Of a DNA stretch of 44,628 bases, positions 8,054 to 16,800 are shown in pieces; positions within the stretch are counted from its first letter, which is position 1, and each line of letters starts with the position of its first letter. This DNA is from Candidatus Sabulitectum sp. (lineage in GTDB: Bacteria > Fermentibacterota > Fermentibacteria > Fermentibacterales > JCC-6). The notes under the pieces are model-generated. The model was not told the DNA's origin. It did no database searches and saw only the letters and a program-made list of their open reading frames with translations. The stretch is taken from contig JAIOSV010000074.1 of assembly GCA_021107435.1 (NCBI GenBank), positions 1 through 44,628 on the forward strand. Reading direction: 5' to 3'. The translations under genes were made by a program, and so were the position numbers.

Positions 8054-8920
8054 ATGCACAGAATCCTGTACAAAGAAACACTTGGCCCTGATGTCACTCT
8101 CTACAGACTGTACGCACCTGATGTGGCGGCGTACCGCAAACCCGGACAATTCGTCCTGATACGGATCTGCGATGAAGGAGAGAGGATACCAATAACGCTC
8201 GCGGATGTGGACCGTGATGAGGGAAGCATTACCCTCATTATACAATCTGTCGGAAAAACAACTCTGAAACTCGCTCAAATGGAAGTGGGTGACTCTATTC
8301 CCGATATCGCCGGACCACTGGGAAAAGCCACGCACATAGAAAAGGTGGGACATGTGCTGTGCGTTGGTGGAGGAATAGGTACTGCCCCCCTCTACCCGGT
8401 CGCTAAAGGCATGAAGGACATTGGTAACAAAGTAACAAGTATTCTCGGCGCAAGATCTGAAAATCTACTGATCCTTGAAGATAGAATGCGAGCGGTAAGT
8501 GACAAGGTAGTTATTACCACTGATGATGGTTCCAAAGGAAAAAAAGGGCTTGTCACAGACGCAATCAGCGAGCTTGTAGAGCAGGGCGAGAAGTTTGATC
8601 AGTGCATCTGCATGGGACCTCCCATTATGATGAAATTCGTCTGCCTGCTTACAAAGAAGCTGGGCATTCCAACCGTAGTAAGCCTGAACCCCATAATGGT
8701 AGACGGAACAGGCATGTGCGGTGGATGCCGGGTAACTGTGGGCGGCAAAACAAAATTCGCCTGCGTGGACGGACCGGAATTTGATGGTCACGAGGTTGAT
8801 TTTGATGAGATGATGGCTCGTCTCAACACCTACAAAATAGATGAGAGAATCTCCCTGGACCGTTACTCGGATGAAACCGGCTGCCGACTGGAAGCGTCGC
8901 TGAAAGGGGGAGCGAAATGA
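8054..8920 (+). CDS. nfnA: NADH-dependent ferredoxin:NADP+ oxidoreductase, small subunit (NfnA/SudB-like)
   Basis: The protein has 288 residues. It is the FNR-like subunit of the cytoplasmic NfnAB complex, which couples NADPH oxidation to reduction of NAD+ and ferredoxin, or the reverse. An FAD-binding barrel covers about residues 1-95 (GQFVLIRI, ERIPITLAD). The NAD(H) domain begins with VLCVGGGIGTAPLYP. Near residue 220 the Asp/Cys pattern DGTGMCGGCR, then FACVDGPEF, matches the unusual Asp-Cys3-ligated [2Fe-2S] site of NfnA. I chose the ATG at 8054 because GGAGGG lies 7 nt upstream; an in-frame ATG at 7973 has no such site. It overlaps nfnB by ATGA. Family assignment is firm; direction in vivo is inferred. 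Confidence 0.93.
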   Translation: MHRILYKETLGPDVTLYRLYAPDVAAYRKPGQFVLIRICDEGERIPITLADVDRDEGSITLIIQSVGKTTLKLAQMEVGDSIPDIAGPLGKATHIEKVGHVLCVGGGIGTAPLYPVAKGMKDIGNKVTSILGARSENLLILEDRMRAVSDKVVITTDDGSKGKKGLVTDAISELVEQGEKFDQCICMGPPIMMKFVCLLTKKLGIPTVVSLNPIMVDGTGMCGGCRVTVGGKTKFACVDGPEFDGHEVDFDEMMARLNTYKIDERISLDRYSDETGCRLEASLKGGAK

Positions 8921-10380
8921 AACCGGCGGAAAGACTGAAAATTCCCCCGACCTCCATGCCGGAACAGGATCCGAAGGAAAGAATACACAATGTGCGGGAA
9001 GTACCCCTCGGCTATACACCCGAAATGGCAATGGTGGAAGCACAAAGATGTCTTCAATGCAAGACTCCTTTCTGCATTGAGGGCTGCCCGGTGGGTATTG
9101 ATATTCCCGGGTTTATTCGTGCAATTGAACAGGGAGACTTCAGCGAGGGTGTACGGGTACTGAAACAGAAAAACCTCCTGCCGGCAGTATGCGGAAGAGT
9201 ATGCCCCCAGGAGGAACAGTGCCAGGCGGTCTGCGTTATTGGAAAGGCAAAGAAAGACCCCACAAAAGCAGTAATGATAGGCAAACTTGAGATGTTCCTG
9301 GCAGACTGGGAAAGAGAGCAGGGAGAACTCGCAATACCTCCGGAGGTCAAAAAAACCGGCAAAAAAGTGGCAGTCGTCGGAGGAGGCCCGGCCGGGCTTA
9401 CAGTTGCAGGAGATCTGATAAAATACGGGCACGATGTAACCGTCTATGAAGCTTTTCACAAAGCCGGTGGTGTGCTGGTATACGGCATCCCCGAATTCAG
9501 GCTGCCGAAAGCCATTGTGCAGTCGGAAGTGGATTACCTGGAAAAGCTCGGGGTAAAGTTCCGCTACAATTTTATTGTTGGAAAAACAGCCCCTGTCGCG
9601 AAAATTGTGGATGAAAACGACGCCGTTTTCATCGGAACCGGAGCAGGATTGCCCAGATTTATGAGAGTAGAGGGAGAGAACCTGCTGGGTGTTCTTTCGG
9701 CAAACGAGTATCTCACCAGGGCAAATCTCATGAAAGCTTACAGTTTCCCTCAATCCGACACACCCATTGCAAAGGGAAGAACAGTTATTACCGTTGGCGG
9801 TGGAAATGTGGCAATGGACTGCGCGAGAACCGCGCTGAGAATGGGGGCAGAGCGGTCTCTCATAGTATACAGAAGGGCGGAAAAGCAGATGCCCGCAAGG
9901 CTTGAAGAGGTTCACCACGCAAAAGAAGAAGGGGTTGAATTTCATCTGCTGAACAATCCTGTACGACTGATCGGTAACGATAAGGGGTGGATAACCGGTG
10001 CCGAGCTTATCAGAATGGAACTTGGAAAACCGGATGCTTCCGGCAGAAGACGCCCCATTGCCATAGAGGGTTCAGAATATGTTATGGAGACTGACATACT
10101 GATAGTGGCCATAGGCAACAGCCCCAATCCTCTCGTTCCCAGCTCCTACCCGGAACTCGATGTGACAAGCTGGGGCGGAGTTATTGTAAACGAGGTAACA
10201 GGTCAGACTTCCGTTCCAGGAGTATTCGCGGGCGGTGATATAGTCCTTGGAGCAGCCACTGTTATTCTTGCGATGGGTCACGGCAGACGAGCGGCCAGAG
10301 CAATGAATCTGTACCTGTCCTCGGGACGCTGGACAGATCTTGAGGACGGTCTTGAGCTGTGCAGGGCGGAAGTACGTTAA
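8917..10380 (+). CDS. nfnB: NADH-dependent ferredoxin:NADP+ oxidoreductase, large subunit (NfnB/GltD-like)
   Basis: The protein has 487 residues. It is the bifurcating FAD subunit of NfnAB. The N-terminal region holds two [4Fe-4S] motifs: CLQCKTPFCIEGCPVGIDIP, and LPAVCGRVCPQEEQCQAVC. Next come the FAD-binding GGGPAGLTVAGDL and the NADP-binding GGGNVAMDCARTALRMG, with a C-terminal GVFAGGDI flavin loop. Length and motif order match NfnB and stand-alone GltD-like proteins. The preceding nfnA, overlapping by 4 bases, settles the NfnB assignment over glutamate synthase small subunit; no gltB-like gene is present. A related GltD module is built into the large fusion subunit 3.5 kb downstream. Confidence 0.93.
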   Translation: MKPAERLKIPPTSMPEQDPKERIHNVREVPLGYTPEMAMVEAQRCLQCKTPFCIEGCPVGIDIPGFIRAIEQGDFSEGVRVLKQKNLLPAVCGRVCPQEEQCQAVCVIGKAKKDPTKAVMIGKLEMFLADWEREQGELAIPPEVKKTGKKVAVVGGGPAGLTVAGDLIKYGHDVTVYEAFHKAGGVLVYGIPEFRLPKAIVQSEVDYLEKLGVKFRYNFIVGKTAPVAKIVDENDAVFIGTGAGLPRFMRVEGENLLGVLSANEYLTRANLMKAYSFPQSDTPIAKGRTVITVGGGNVAMDCARTALRMGAERSLIVYRRAEKQMPARLEEVHHAKEEGVEFHLLNNPVRLIGNDKGWITGAELIRMELGKPDASGRRRPIAIEGSEYVMETDILIVAIGNSPNPLVPSSYPELDVTSWGGVIVNEVTGQTSVPGVFAGGDIVLGAATVILAMGHGRRAARAMNLYLSSGRWTDLEDGLELCRAEVR

Positions 10381-10394
10381 TGGCAAACATGTTC

Positions 10395-10423
10395 TTGACT
10401 TCAGGGGGAGCGGGTTTTAGCGT
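10395..10423 (+). promoter_or_regulatory. Possible promoter for the response regulator and downstream complex genes
   Basis: TTGACT (10395-10400) is followed after 17 bases by TAGCGT (10418-10423). The -35 box is good and the -10 box is weak. It lies in the 85-bp gap between nfnB and the response-regulator gene, 42 bases before its TTG start. Confidence 0.3.
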
Positions 10424-10465
10424 TCACCCACCCGTATCTTTTATTAACAACAGAGGAGGAAAGCA

Positions 10466-11452
10466 TTGAAGGGCCGAGTACTCATAATAGACGATGAGGC
10501 TGAAATCCGCAGAAATCTCACCTTCGGTCTCACCCAGGAAGACTATTCCGTAGTGGCATGCCCCGATGGGATATCAGCAATACATGAACTCAACCAGTCC
10601 AGAAACAAAGGACTCGCATACGATTACCTGATAACGGATATCTTCATGCCTGATATTGACGGGCTGAAAATACTGAAGGTGATAAAAAACCAGTATCCTG
10701 ATCTTCCAGTACTTGTGATTACCGGCTTCGGAGACGAAAGGTTGATGATGACCGCCCTTGCTGAACACAACACAGGCTTTCTGAATAAACCCTTCGAGAT
10801 TCCGGAACTTGTCAGTGCTCTCGAGGAACTTACCCCTGGAAAAACAGCAACAGATCATGTCGGAGAACAGATTGATGATGGCATGCGGGAATCCATAAGC
10901 GCGTATCTCACAATAAAAATTACGGATTCAGAGAACAGCATGGAAATCTTCGACAAACTCTACGCAATGCCCGGCATCCAGTCATGCGATGCAGTTCGGG
11001 GAGATTTCGATGTTGTCCTTCTGGCTCAGGCGGAATCAGCCGCTGGAATAGAAGAAGTGTTTGACACGATAAAAGCCATTGAGGGTATTCAGGTTCTTTC
11101 CCTGTCACAGGTGGAGCGTCCCAAACTGGATCGGGATGTGGATCAGTTCATAGACACCTATCAGAAAGCGGTCAAACAGGAAGCCCAGGCCGGGGCAAGA
11201 AGACAACCCGGATCAATGAGCTACATCATTGTGGATATTGATCCTGATTCAATTCAGCAGATATTCACTACAGTGTTCTTCATTGACGAAGTTCTCGTCT
11301 GCGATGTTATCGAAGATGGAACCAAACTTGTGGGAATGATTACCGGCCATGGCGCAGTAGGCAGAACTCCCAGAATAATCGAAAAACTCAGCCAGATCGA
11401 CGGAGTGCTTCGAGTCAGAGAGGCCAGAGTAATAAAGCTTATAGACGACTGA
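10466..11452 (+). CDS. Response regulator receiver fused to two AsnC/RAM-like ligand-binding domains
   Basis: The protein has 328 residues. A CheY-type receiver occupies ~1-125: acidic pair in IIDDEAE, phospho-acceptor Asp in LITDIFMPDIDG, Thr in VITGFGD, and Lys in LNKPFEIPE. A region of ~75 residues resembling Lrp/AsnC RAM domains follows (AYLTIKITDSENSMEIFDKLYAMPGI, then GDFDVVLLAQ and IEGIQVLSLS). A second ~80-residue alpha/beta domain with similar rhythm closes the protein (MSYIIVDIDPDS, KLVGMITG, IDGVLRVREARVIKLI). No DNA-binding domain is visible. Translation starts at TTG 10466, fixed by GAGGAGG 6 nt upstream. Its place between nfnAB and the NuoEF-like genes suggests a non-transcriptional or protein-partner control role, by inference. 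Confidence 0.75.
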   Translation: MKGRVLIIDDEAEIRRNLTFGLTQEDYSVVACPDGISAIHELNQSRNKGLAYDYLITDIFMPDIDGLKILKVIKNQYPDLPVLVITGFGDERLMMTALAEHNTGFLNKPFEIPELVSALEELTPGKTATDHVGEQIDDGMRESISAYLTIKITDSENSMEIFDKLYAMPGIQSCDAVRGDFDVVLLAQAESAAGIEEVFDTIKAIEGIQVLSLSQVERPKLDRDVDQFIDTYQKAVKQEAQAGARRQPGSMSYIIVDIDPDSIQQIFTTVFFIDEVLVCDVIEDGTKLVGMITGHGAVGRTPRIIEKLSQIDGVLRVREARVIKLIDD

Positions 11453-11482
11453 AAAAACAATAAAGAACTAGTTCTGATCAAC

Positions 11483-11521
11483 GCCGGCCCCGGATGGAAA
11501 ACTCTTCTCCGGGATTCCGGC
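11483..11521 (+). other. Intercistronic two-part hairpin before the NuoE-like gene
   Basis: GCCGG (11483-11487) pairs with CCGGC (11517-11521), and inside it CCCGGA (11489-11494) pairs with TCCGGG (11508-11513). There is no following T-run, so it is not an intrinsic terminator. It could be a processing or stability element separating the response regulator from the enzyme genes, or a translational control structure just before the NuoE-like start. Confidence 0.4.
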
Positions 11522-11540
11522 TGTGGTTGTGAAGGGAGTG

Positions 11541-12047
11541 ATGAAAACGGCTGCCAAGAAGGAAAGTTTCAACTACAGACTCTGGAGGTATGATGGCGCA
11601 CCGGGGGAATTGATACCTCTTCTGCAATCTGCCCAGGAGCATTTCGGATACATCCCCAGACGAGCCATTACCTACATCTCAGGAGTTACAGCGATTCCCG
11701 AATCCGATATATACGGTGTTATTACTTTTTACAGCCAGTTCAGGCTTCAACCCATGGGCAAGTTTGTTGTCAGAGCCTGCGCGGGAACCGCCTGCCATGT
11801 CTCGGGGGCTAAAGCGATTATAGATACCATTGAGGACGAACTGGGAATTGAAGTGGGAGACACATCGGAAGACGGTCTTTTCACATTCCTCACAGTTGCC
11901 TGCATCGGTTGCTGTTCTCTTGCCCCTGTAATGATGATCAATGATGACACTCACGGCCGTCTTACTCCGGCATCCCTGCGAAAAATACTTAAAAAATACC
12001 GCAGGGAAGGGAAAGACAGTGCTGAAGGCGCAGTTGGTGTATCCTGA
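11541..12047 (+). CDS. NuoE/HydC-like [2Fe-2S] subunit of an electron-bifurcating NADH complex
   Basis: The protein has 168 residues from the ATG at 11541. A GTG at 11523 in the same frame is an alternative start, since AAGGGAG lies only 2 nt before the ATG. It is a thioredoxin-fold ferredoxin of the NuoE/HydC (BfuC) family. The helical N-terminus reads LIPLLQSAQEHFGYIP, typical of the family. The four [2Fe-2S] cysteines are in RACAGTACHVSGA and VACIGCCSLAP. The subunit passes electrons between the NuoF-like flavoprotein and other clusters. It is followed after 35 bp by the NuoF-like gene, matching the usual order in HydABC-type operons. Confidence 0.9.
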   Translation: MKTAAKKESFNYRLWRYDGAPGELIPLLQSAQEHFGYIPRRAITYISGVTAIPESDIYGVITFYSQFRLQPMGKFVVRACAGTACHVSGAKAIIDTIEDELGIEVGDTSEDGLFTFLTVACIGCCSLAPVMMINDDTHGRLTPASLRKILKKYRREGKDSAEGAVGVS

Positions 12048-12082
12048 TGATGATCACACAGAAATTTCCAGGGAGCAGATAG

Positions 12083-13864
12083 ATGAAGAAGATAATTGTT
12101 GGAATGGGAACCTGTGGTCTTTCCGCCGGAGCTCAGCCTGTATACGACAGGCTGAAAGTCCTGGTGAAAGCACATCCGGAAGCCTGCGAACTTGATATTA
12201 CCGGGTGCATAGGCATGTGTTTCCGTGAACCGCTGGTGGAAATTCAGGATGATACGGGAAGAACCATATACGGAGATGTATCTGCTGAGTTCGTTGATGA
12301 AATATTTAAAGACCATGTTTTAAATGACAGAAGAATTGACGACGAAAGAATTATCTACGGAGTCAATCATGATGGAACGACTTTCGGCTCCGAGGCGGCA
12401 TTTCTTGATCTTCAGGAAAGAATAGTACTCAGAAACTGTGGTATCATCAACCCCGAATCCATTGATGACTATGAAGGAATCGGTGGCTATCAGGGATTGA
12501 AAACAGCTCTCACTGAAATCACTCCTGAAGAAATCATTCAGACTATGAAGGACTCCGGACTCCGCGGAAGAGGCGGCGCGGGATTCCCGACCGGTCTTAA
12601 ATGGTCATTCGCCGCGTCAAACAAAGGTGACACCAAGTATGTTGTCTGCAATGCCGATGAAGGTGATCCCGGCGCATTTATGGATCGCTCAGTTCTTGAA
12701 GGCGACCCCCATGCAATTCTTGAAGGTATGATTATCTGCGGAAAAGCCATAGGTGCCGGATTCGGATATATTTACTGTCGTGCGGAATATCCCCTGGCCA
12801 TCGCCAGACTTGAAAAAGCAATAGCTGCTGCCAGAACAAAGGGATACCTGGGTAAAAACATCTTCAATTCAGGTTTTGATTTTGATCTCAAGATCAAGCA
12901 GGGTGCCGGTGCTTTTGTCTGCGGTGAGGAAACAGCCCTTTTCGCCTCCATTGAGGGCGAGAGAGGCATGCCTCGCATCCGCCCCCCGTTCCCTGCGGAA
13001 AAAGGGCTCTGGCAGAAACCCACCAACAATAATAATGTGGAAACCTTTGCCAATGTGCCATGGATAATCACCAACGGAGCAAGCGCATACTCATCCATCG
13101 GCACAACAAAAAGCCCCGGCACAAAAGTGTTTGCCCTTGCGGGCAAAGTAGCCAAGGGTGGTCTTGCTGAAGTCCCCATGGGCACCTCGATTGAACAGCT
13201 TGTTTTCAGTATTGGTGGCGGTATCAAGGACGGAGGAGTATTCAAGGCTGTCCAGATGGGCGGTCCGTCCGGCGGATGTATTCCCGCCAGTCTTAAACAT
13301 ACACCTGTGGACTTCGAGTCTATTCCCGCCACCGGAGCTATCATGGGCTCAGGCGGTATGGTGGTTATGGATCAGGGAACCTGCATGGTTGGAATTGCGA
13401 AATTTTTCCTTGATTTCACCCAGAGCGAGTCCTGCGGCAAGTGTACTTTCTGCCGGATTGGAACTCTGAGAATGCTTGAGATCCTTGAGCGAATCACCAG
13501 GGGCGAGGGTGTTCCCGAGGATATTTCAAAACTGGAAAAACTGTCAATACAGATCAAGGAAGCGAGTCTGTGCGGACTGGGCCAGACTGCGCCAAACCCC
13601 GTACAGACAACAATCCGCTACTACCTTGATGAGTACAGGGCGCACATAGAAGACAAAAAATGCCCCGCCGGGGAATGTGAAGCTCTGGTAGACTTCATAA
13701 TCATCCCCGAAAAGTGCGTGGGATGCACCCTTTGTGCCAGAAACTGTCCCGTGGATGCCATCACCGGGAAAGTTAAGGAAGTTCACATCATTGACCAGGA
13801 AAAATGTGTCAAGTGTGGCAAGTGCATAACAAGCTGCAACTTCAATGCAGTAGTGAAACGTTAG
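12083..13864 (+). CDS. NuoF/HydB-like FMN, NAD(H)-binding subunit of an electron-bifurcating complex
   Basis: The protein has 593 residues, the length of HydB/BfuB-type subunits rather than the shorter respiratory NuoF. An N-terminal thioredoxin-like [2Fe-2S] domain (VGMGTCGLSAGA, DITGCIGMC) has only three obvious cysteines in the usual places. The FMN/NAD site has LRGRGGAGFPTGLKW (~158-172) and NADEGDPGAFMDRSVLEGDPH. SCGKCTFCRIGT (~450) with SLCGLGQ binds the NuoF [4Fe-4S] cluster. A 2[4Fe-4S] ferredoxin tail (CVGCTLCARNCPVDA, CVKCGKCITSC; ~544-590) is the signature of bifurcating rather than complex-I members. ATG at 12083 follows AGGGAG. Its reading frame ends 8 bases before the giant subunit, implying one complex. 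Confidence 0.92.
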   Translation: MKKIIVGMGTCGLSAGAQPVYDRLKVLVKAHPEACELDITGCIGMCFREPLVEIQDDTGRTIYGDVSAEFVDEIFKDHVLNDRRIDDERIIYGVNHDGTTFGSEAAFLDLQERIVLRNCGIINPESIDDYEGIGGYQGLKTALTEITPEEIIQTMKDSGLRGRGGAGFPTGLKWSFAASNKGDTKYVVCNADEGDPGAFMDRSVLEGDPHAILEGMIICGKAIGAGFGYIYCRAEYPLAIARLEKAIAAARTKGYLGKNIFNSGFDFDLKIKQGAGAFVCGEETALFASIEGERGMPRIRPPFPAEKGLWQKPTNNNNVETFANVPWIITNGASAYSSIGTTKSPGTKVFALAGKVAKGGLAEVPMGTSIEQLVFSIGGGIKDGGVFKAVQMGGPSGGCIPASLKHTPVDFESIPATGAIMGSGGMVVMDQGTCMVGIAKFFLDFTQSESCGKCTFCRIGTLRMLEILERITRGEGVPEDISKLEKLSIQIKEASLCGLGQTAPNPVQTTIRYYLDEYRAHIEDKKCPAGECEALVDFIIIPEKCVGCTLCARNCPVDAITGKVKEVHIIDQEKCVKCGKCITSCNFNAVVKR

Positions 13865-13872
13865 GGGCATCA

Positions 13873-16800
13873 ATGGACATGATAAAACTTAAAATCAACG
13901 GACAGGAAATCGAGGCCGCTCCGGGAAAAACCATCCTGGAGGTGGTACGAGAAAACAATCTGGATGACATACCAACTCTGTGTCACTCACCCGAGTTGAA
14001 ACCATACGGCTCCTGCTTTGTCTGCGTTGTGGAGGTAAAGGGCAGAAAAAACCTTGTCCCATCCTGCGCAACCAGCATTGCTCCAAACATGGAGGTGGAG
14101 ACAAGAAACGAAAGAATCCTCGACTCCAGAAAAACTGCTCTGGAACTGCTTCTTTCCAACCACTATGCCGACTGCGTCTCACCCTGCCTGGAAGGGTGTC
14201 CTGCAAATGTGGACGCTCAGGGATACATCGCCCTTTCAGCCATGGGGGAACTCCAGCAGGCAATTGACCTGATCCGCGAGAAGAACCCTCTTCCGGCGGT
14301 TTGCGCAAGAGTCTGCGTAAGGAAATGCGAGGATGTCTGCCGAAGAATGGACGTAGACACCCCGGTGGCCATCAACAACATCAAGCGTTACCTTTCTGAT
14401 GCTGACAACGCTTATGCAACTGAACCGGAATGCCTTCCCTCTACGGGAAAAACAGTGGGAATTATAGGTGCCGGTCCGGCAGGACTGACCGCTGCCTGGT
14501 TCCTGGGGAAACAGGGTATCAAACCTGTTATCTACGAGGCGATGGAGCGAACGGGGGGAATGCTCAGGTACGGCATTCCAGAGTACAGACTTCCCGATGA
14601 TGTCATGGACAAGGAAGTTGAATACATTAAAAAAGTTGGTACAGAGATCAACTGCGGAGTCAGAATAGGTACTGACATCTCTCTGGACGAGCTGAGAGGC
14701 AGGCACGACGCGCTTTTCCTGGCCGCAGGTGCCTGGACAGGCAAAGCAATGCGGGTTGAAGGCGAGTTTGACACTGAGGGTGTCGTAACAGGTGCAGACT
14801 TCCTGCCTGAAAAGGTGGATAATCCCGAGCCCATCAAGGGAACTGTTGTGGTAGTCGGAGGCGGTAACACCGCCATGGATGCCGCAAGAACCTCATGGCG
14901 TCTTAACGCCGACAAGGTGATTGTTCTTTACAGAAGAACCAGAGCACAAATGCCTGCTGACAAAATGGAGATTGTGGATCTCCTTGAAGAGGGCATTGAG
15001 CTTATGGAACTGGCTGCGCCTGTGGGAATTGTCCGGGAGAACGGCAGACTCAAAGCTCTCAGATGTCAGCGAATGAAACTGGGAGAGCCCGATGCTTCAG
15101 GCAGACGCCGTCCGGTACCTCAGGAAGGCTCGGAATTTGAGCTTCCATGCAATCTTGTGATCTCCGCCATAGGCCAGAACACGATTCTCAATGGTCTCAC
15201 GAAGATCGAGACCGGCGAAGTTGAACTCACCAGGTGGAACACCTATGTTGTGAACACAAAAACCATGGAAACCAGTATTGAGGGTGTATTCGCGGGAGGC
15301 GATGCTGCCGATGACGGACCCACGGTTGCAATTGATGCGATCAGAGACGGTCAAAGAGCAGCAAAGTCTATGACGGCATGGCTTTCAAACGAAAAGATAA
15401 CACCTGAGCCATTTGTGGTTCGCAAGGAATTCTGGGCAAAACCCGGGAAAACCGAACTGGGAGAAATCAAGGAATCCACAAGGCACGAGCTTCACACCAT
15501 TGATGTAGAGGAAAGACGGAACAGCTTTCGGGAGGTTGCCACCGGATTTGACCCTGAAGACAACGAGCATGAGACAGACAGATGTCTCTCATGCGGATGC
15601 GTCCGTTTTGATGACTGTGACCTCCGACTCTACGCTGAAGAATACGGCGTGGACATGGAAGAATTCAAGGGACATGTGCGTAAACACAAAGTAGACGACA
15701 GGCATCCCTACATTGTATACGATCCCAACAAATGTGTTCTCTGCGCCAGATGCGTCAGAACATGCGCCAGAGTTCTTCCCATACCTGCTCTTGGTCTGGT
15801 AGGACGAGGCTTTAAGACTGAGATGCGCCCGGCCATGAACGATCCACTTGTTGAAACAAGCTGTATCAGTTGCGGTAACTGCGTTGATGCTTGCCCCACA
15901 GGCGCTCTAACCATGAAGTACCCCTTCAGCGGCAGAGCCTGCCTGGACACGGAGGATATAAAAACCCACTGCGCTTTCTGCTCCATCGGCTGTGAAATAA
16001 CCGTAAGAAGCTTTGGAGATCAGCGCTACTTCATCAAATCCAATGGTGAACCGGGAGACTACCTCTGCCGCTATGGAAGGTTCGGTAACGAGCTTTTCAT
16101 CAAGCAGAGCAGAATGAAGAATCCTGTTATCAGAAAGGGCAGCTCCAGCAAGGCAGTTGATCAGGACACTGCCAACGAAGTGATAGTAAAACTGATGAAA
16201 AGGGCAGCTGAAGAATTCGGCGCAGGCAAAGTTGCCGTGTTCATCTCTCCGGAACTCACCAACGAGGAATTCTACCTGGCATCCGAAATAGCCAGAGCTG
16301 GAATCGGCACCAACAACATCGGCTCACTTGCTATCATCAGTGGCGGCGGACGATCCGGTGTGCTGGACAAAGCCTTCGGCTTCACAGCATCCACCTCAGA
16401 CAAGAAATGCCTCACCAATGCCGATCTGATAATCTGCAACAACACAGCACTTGAAGATGACCATCTGATCCTTGCAGTTGATGTTATTCAGAGAGTCAAG
16501 GATGGAGCAAAGCTGATAGTAGCCAACTCAACCCTTGCCAACTCCGACCAGCACCTGGCAACCCTGGCGGTTGACCCCATGCGGGGCAGAGCATCCTTCT
16601 TCTGGAATGCTGTGATGCAGGAACTGATGGACAGGGGAGTAATCTCCCCGGACAGTATCACCGGACGAGACGAATTCCTGGAAAACAGAAACATCTCAAT
16701 CGACACGGCCGCTGCGAAAGCCGGTGTCGAGACTGAGGACATTCTTAAAGCAGCTGAACTCATTATGAATGCAGGCAGAATTGTCATTGTACACAGCCCT

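Noticed and set aside
8917-10380. Glutamate synthase small subunit (GltD)
   Set aside because: No gltB-like gene is present, and the adjacent overlapping gene is the NfnA-type subunit with its Asp/Cys3 [2Fe-2S] pattern.
10381-10396. Sigma-54 promoter (TGGCAAACATGTTCTT)
   Set aside because: The -24 GG is present but the -12 GC is CT; the overlapping TTGACT box is a better fit.
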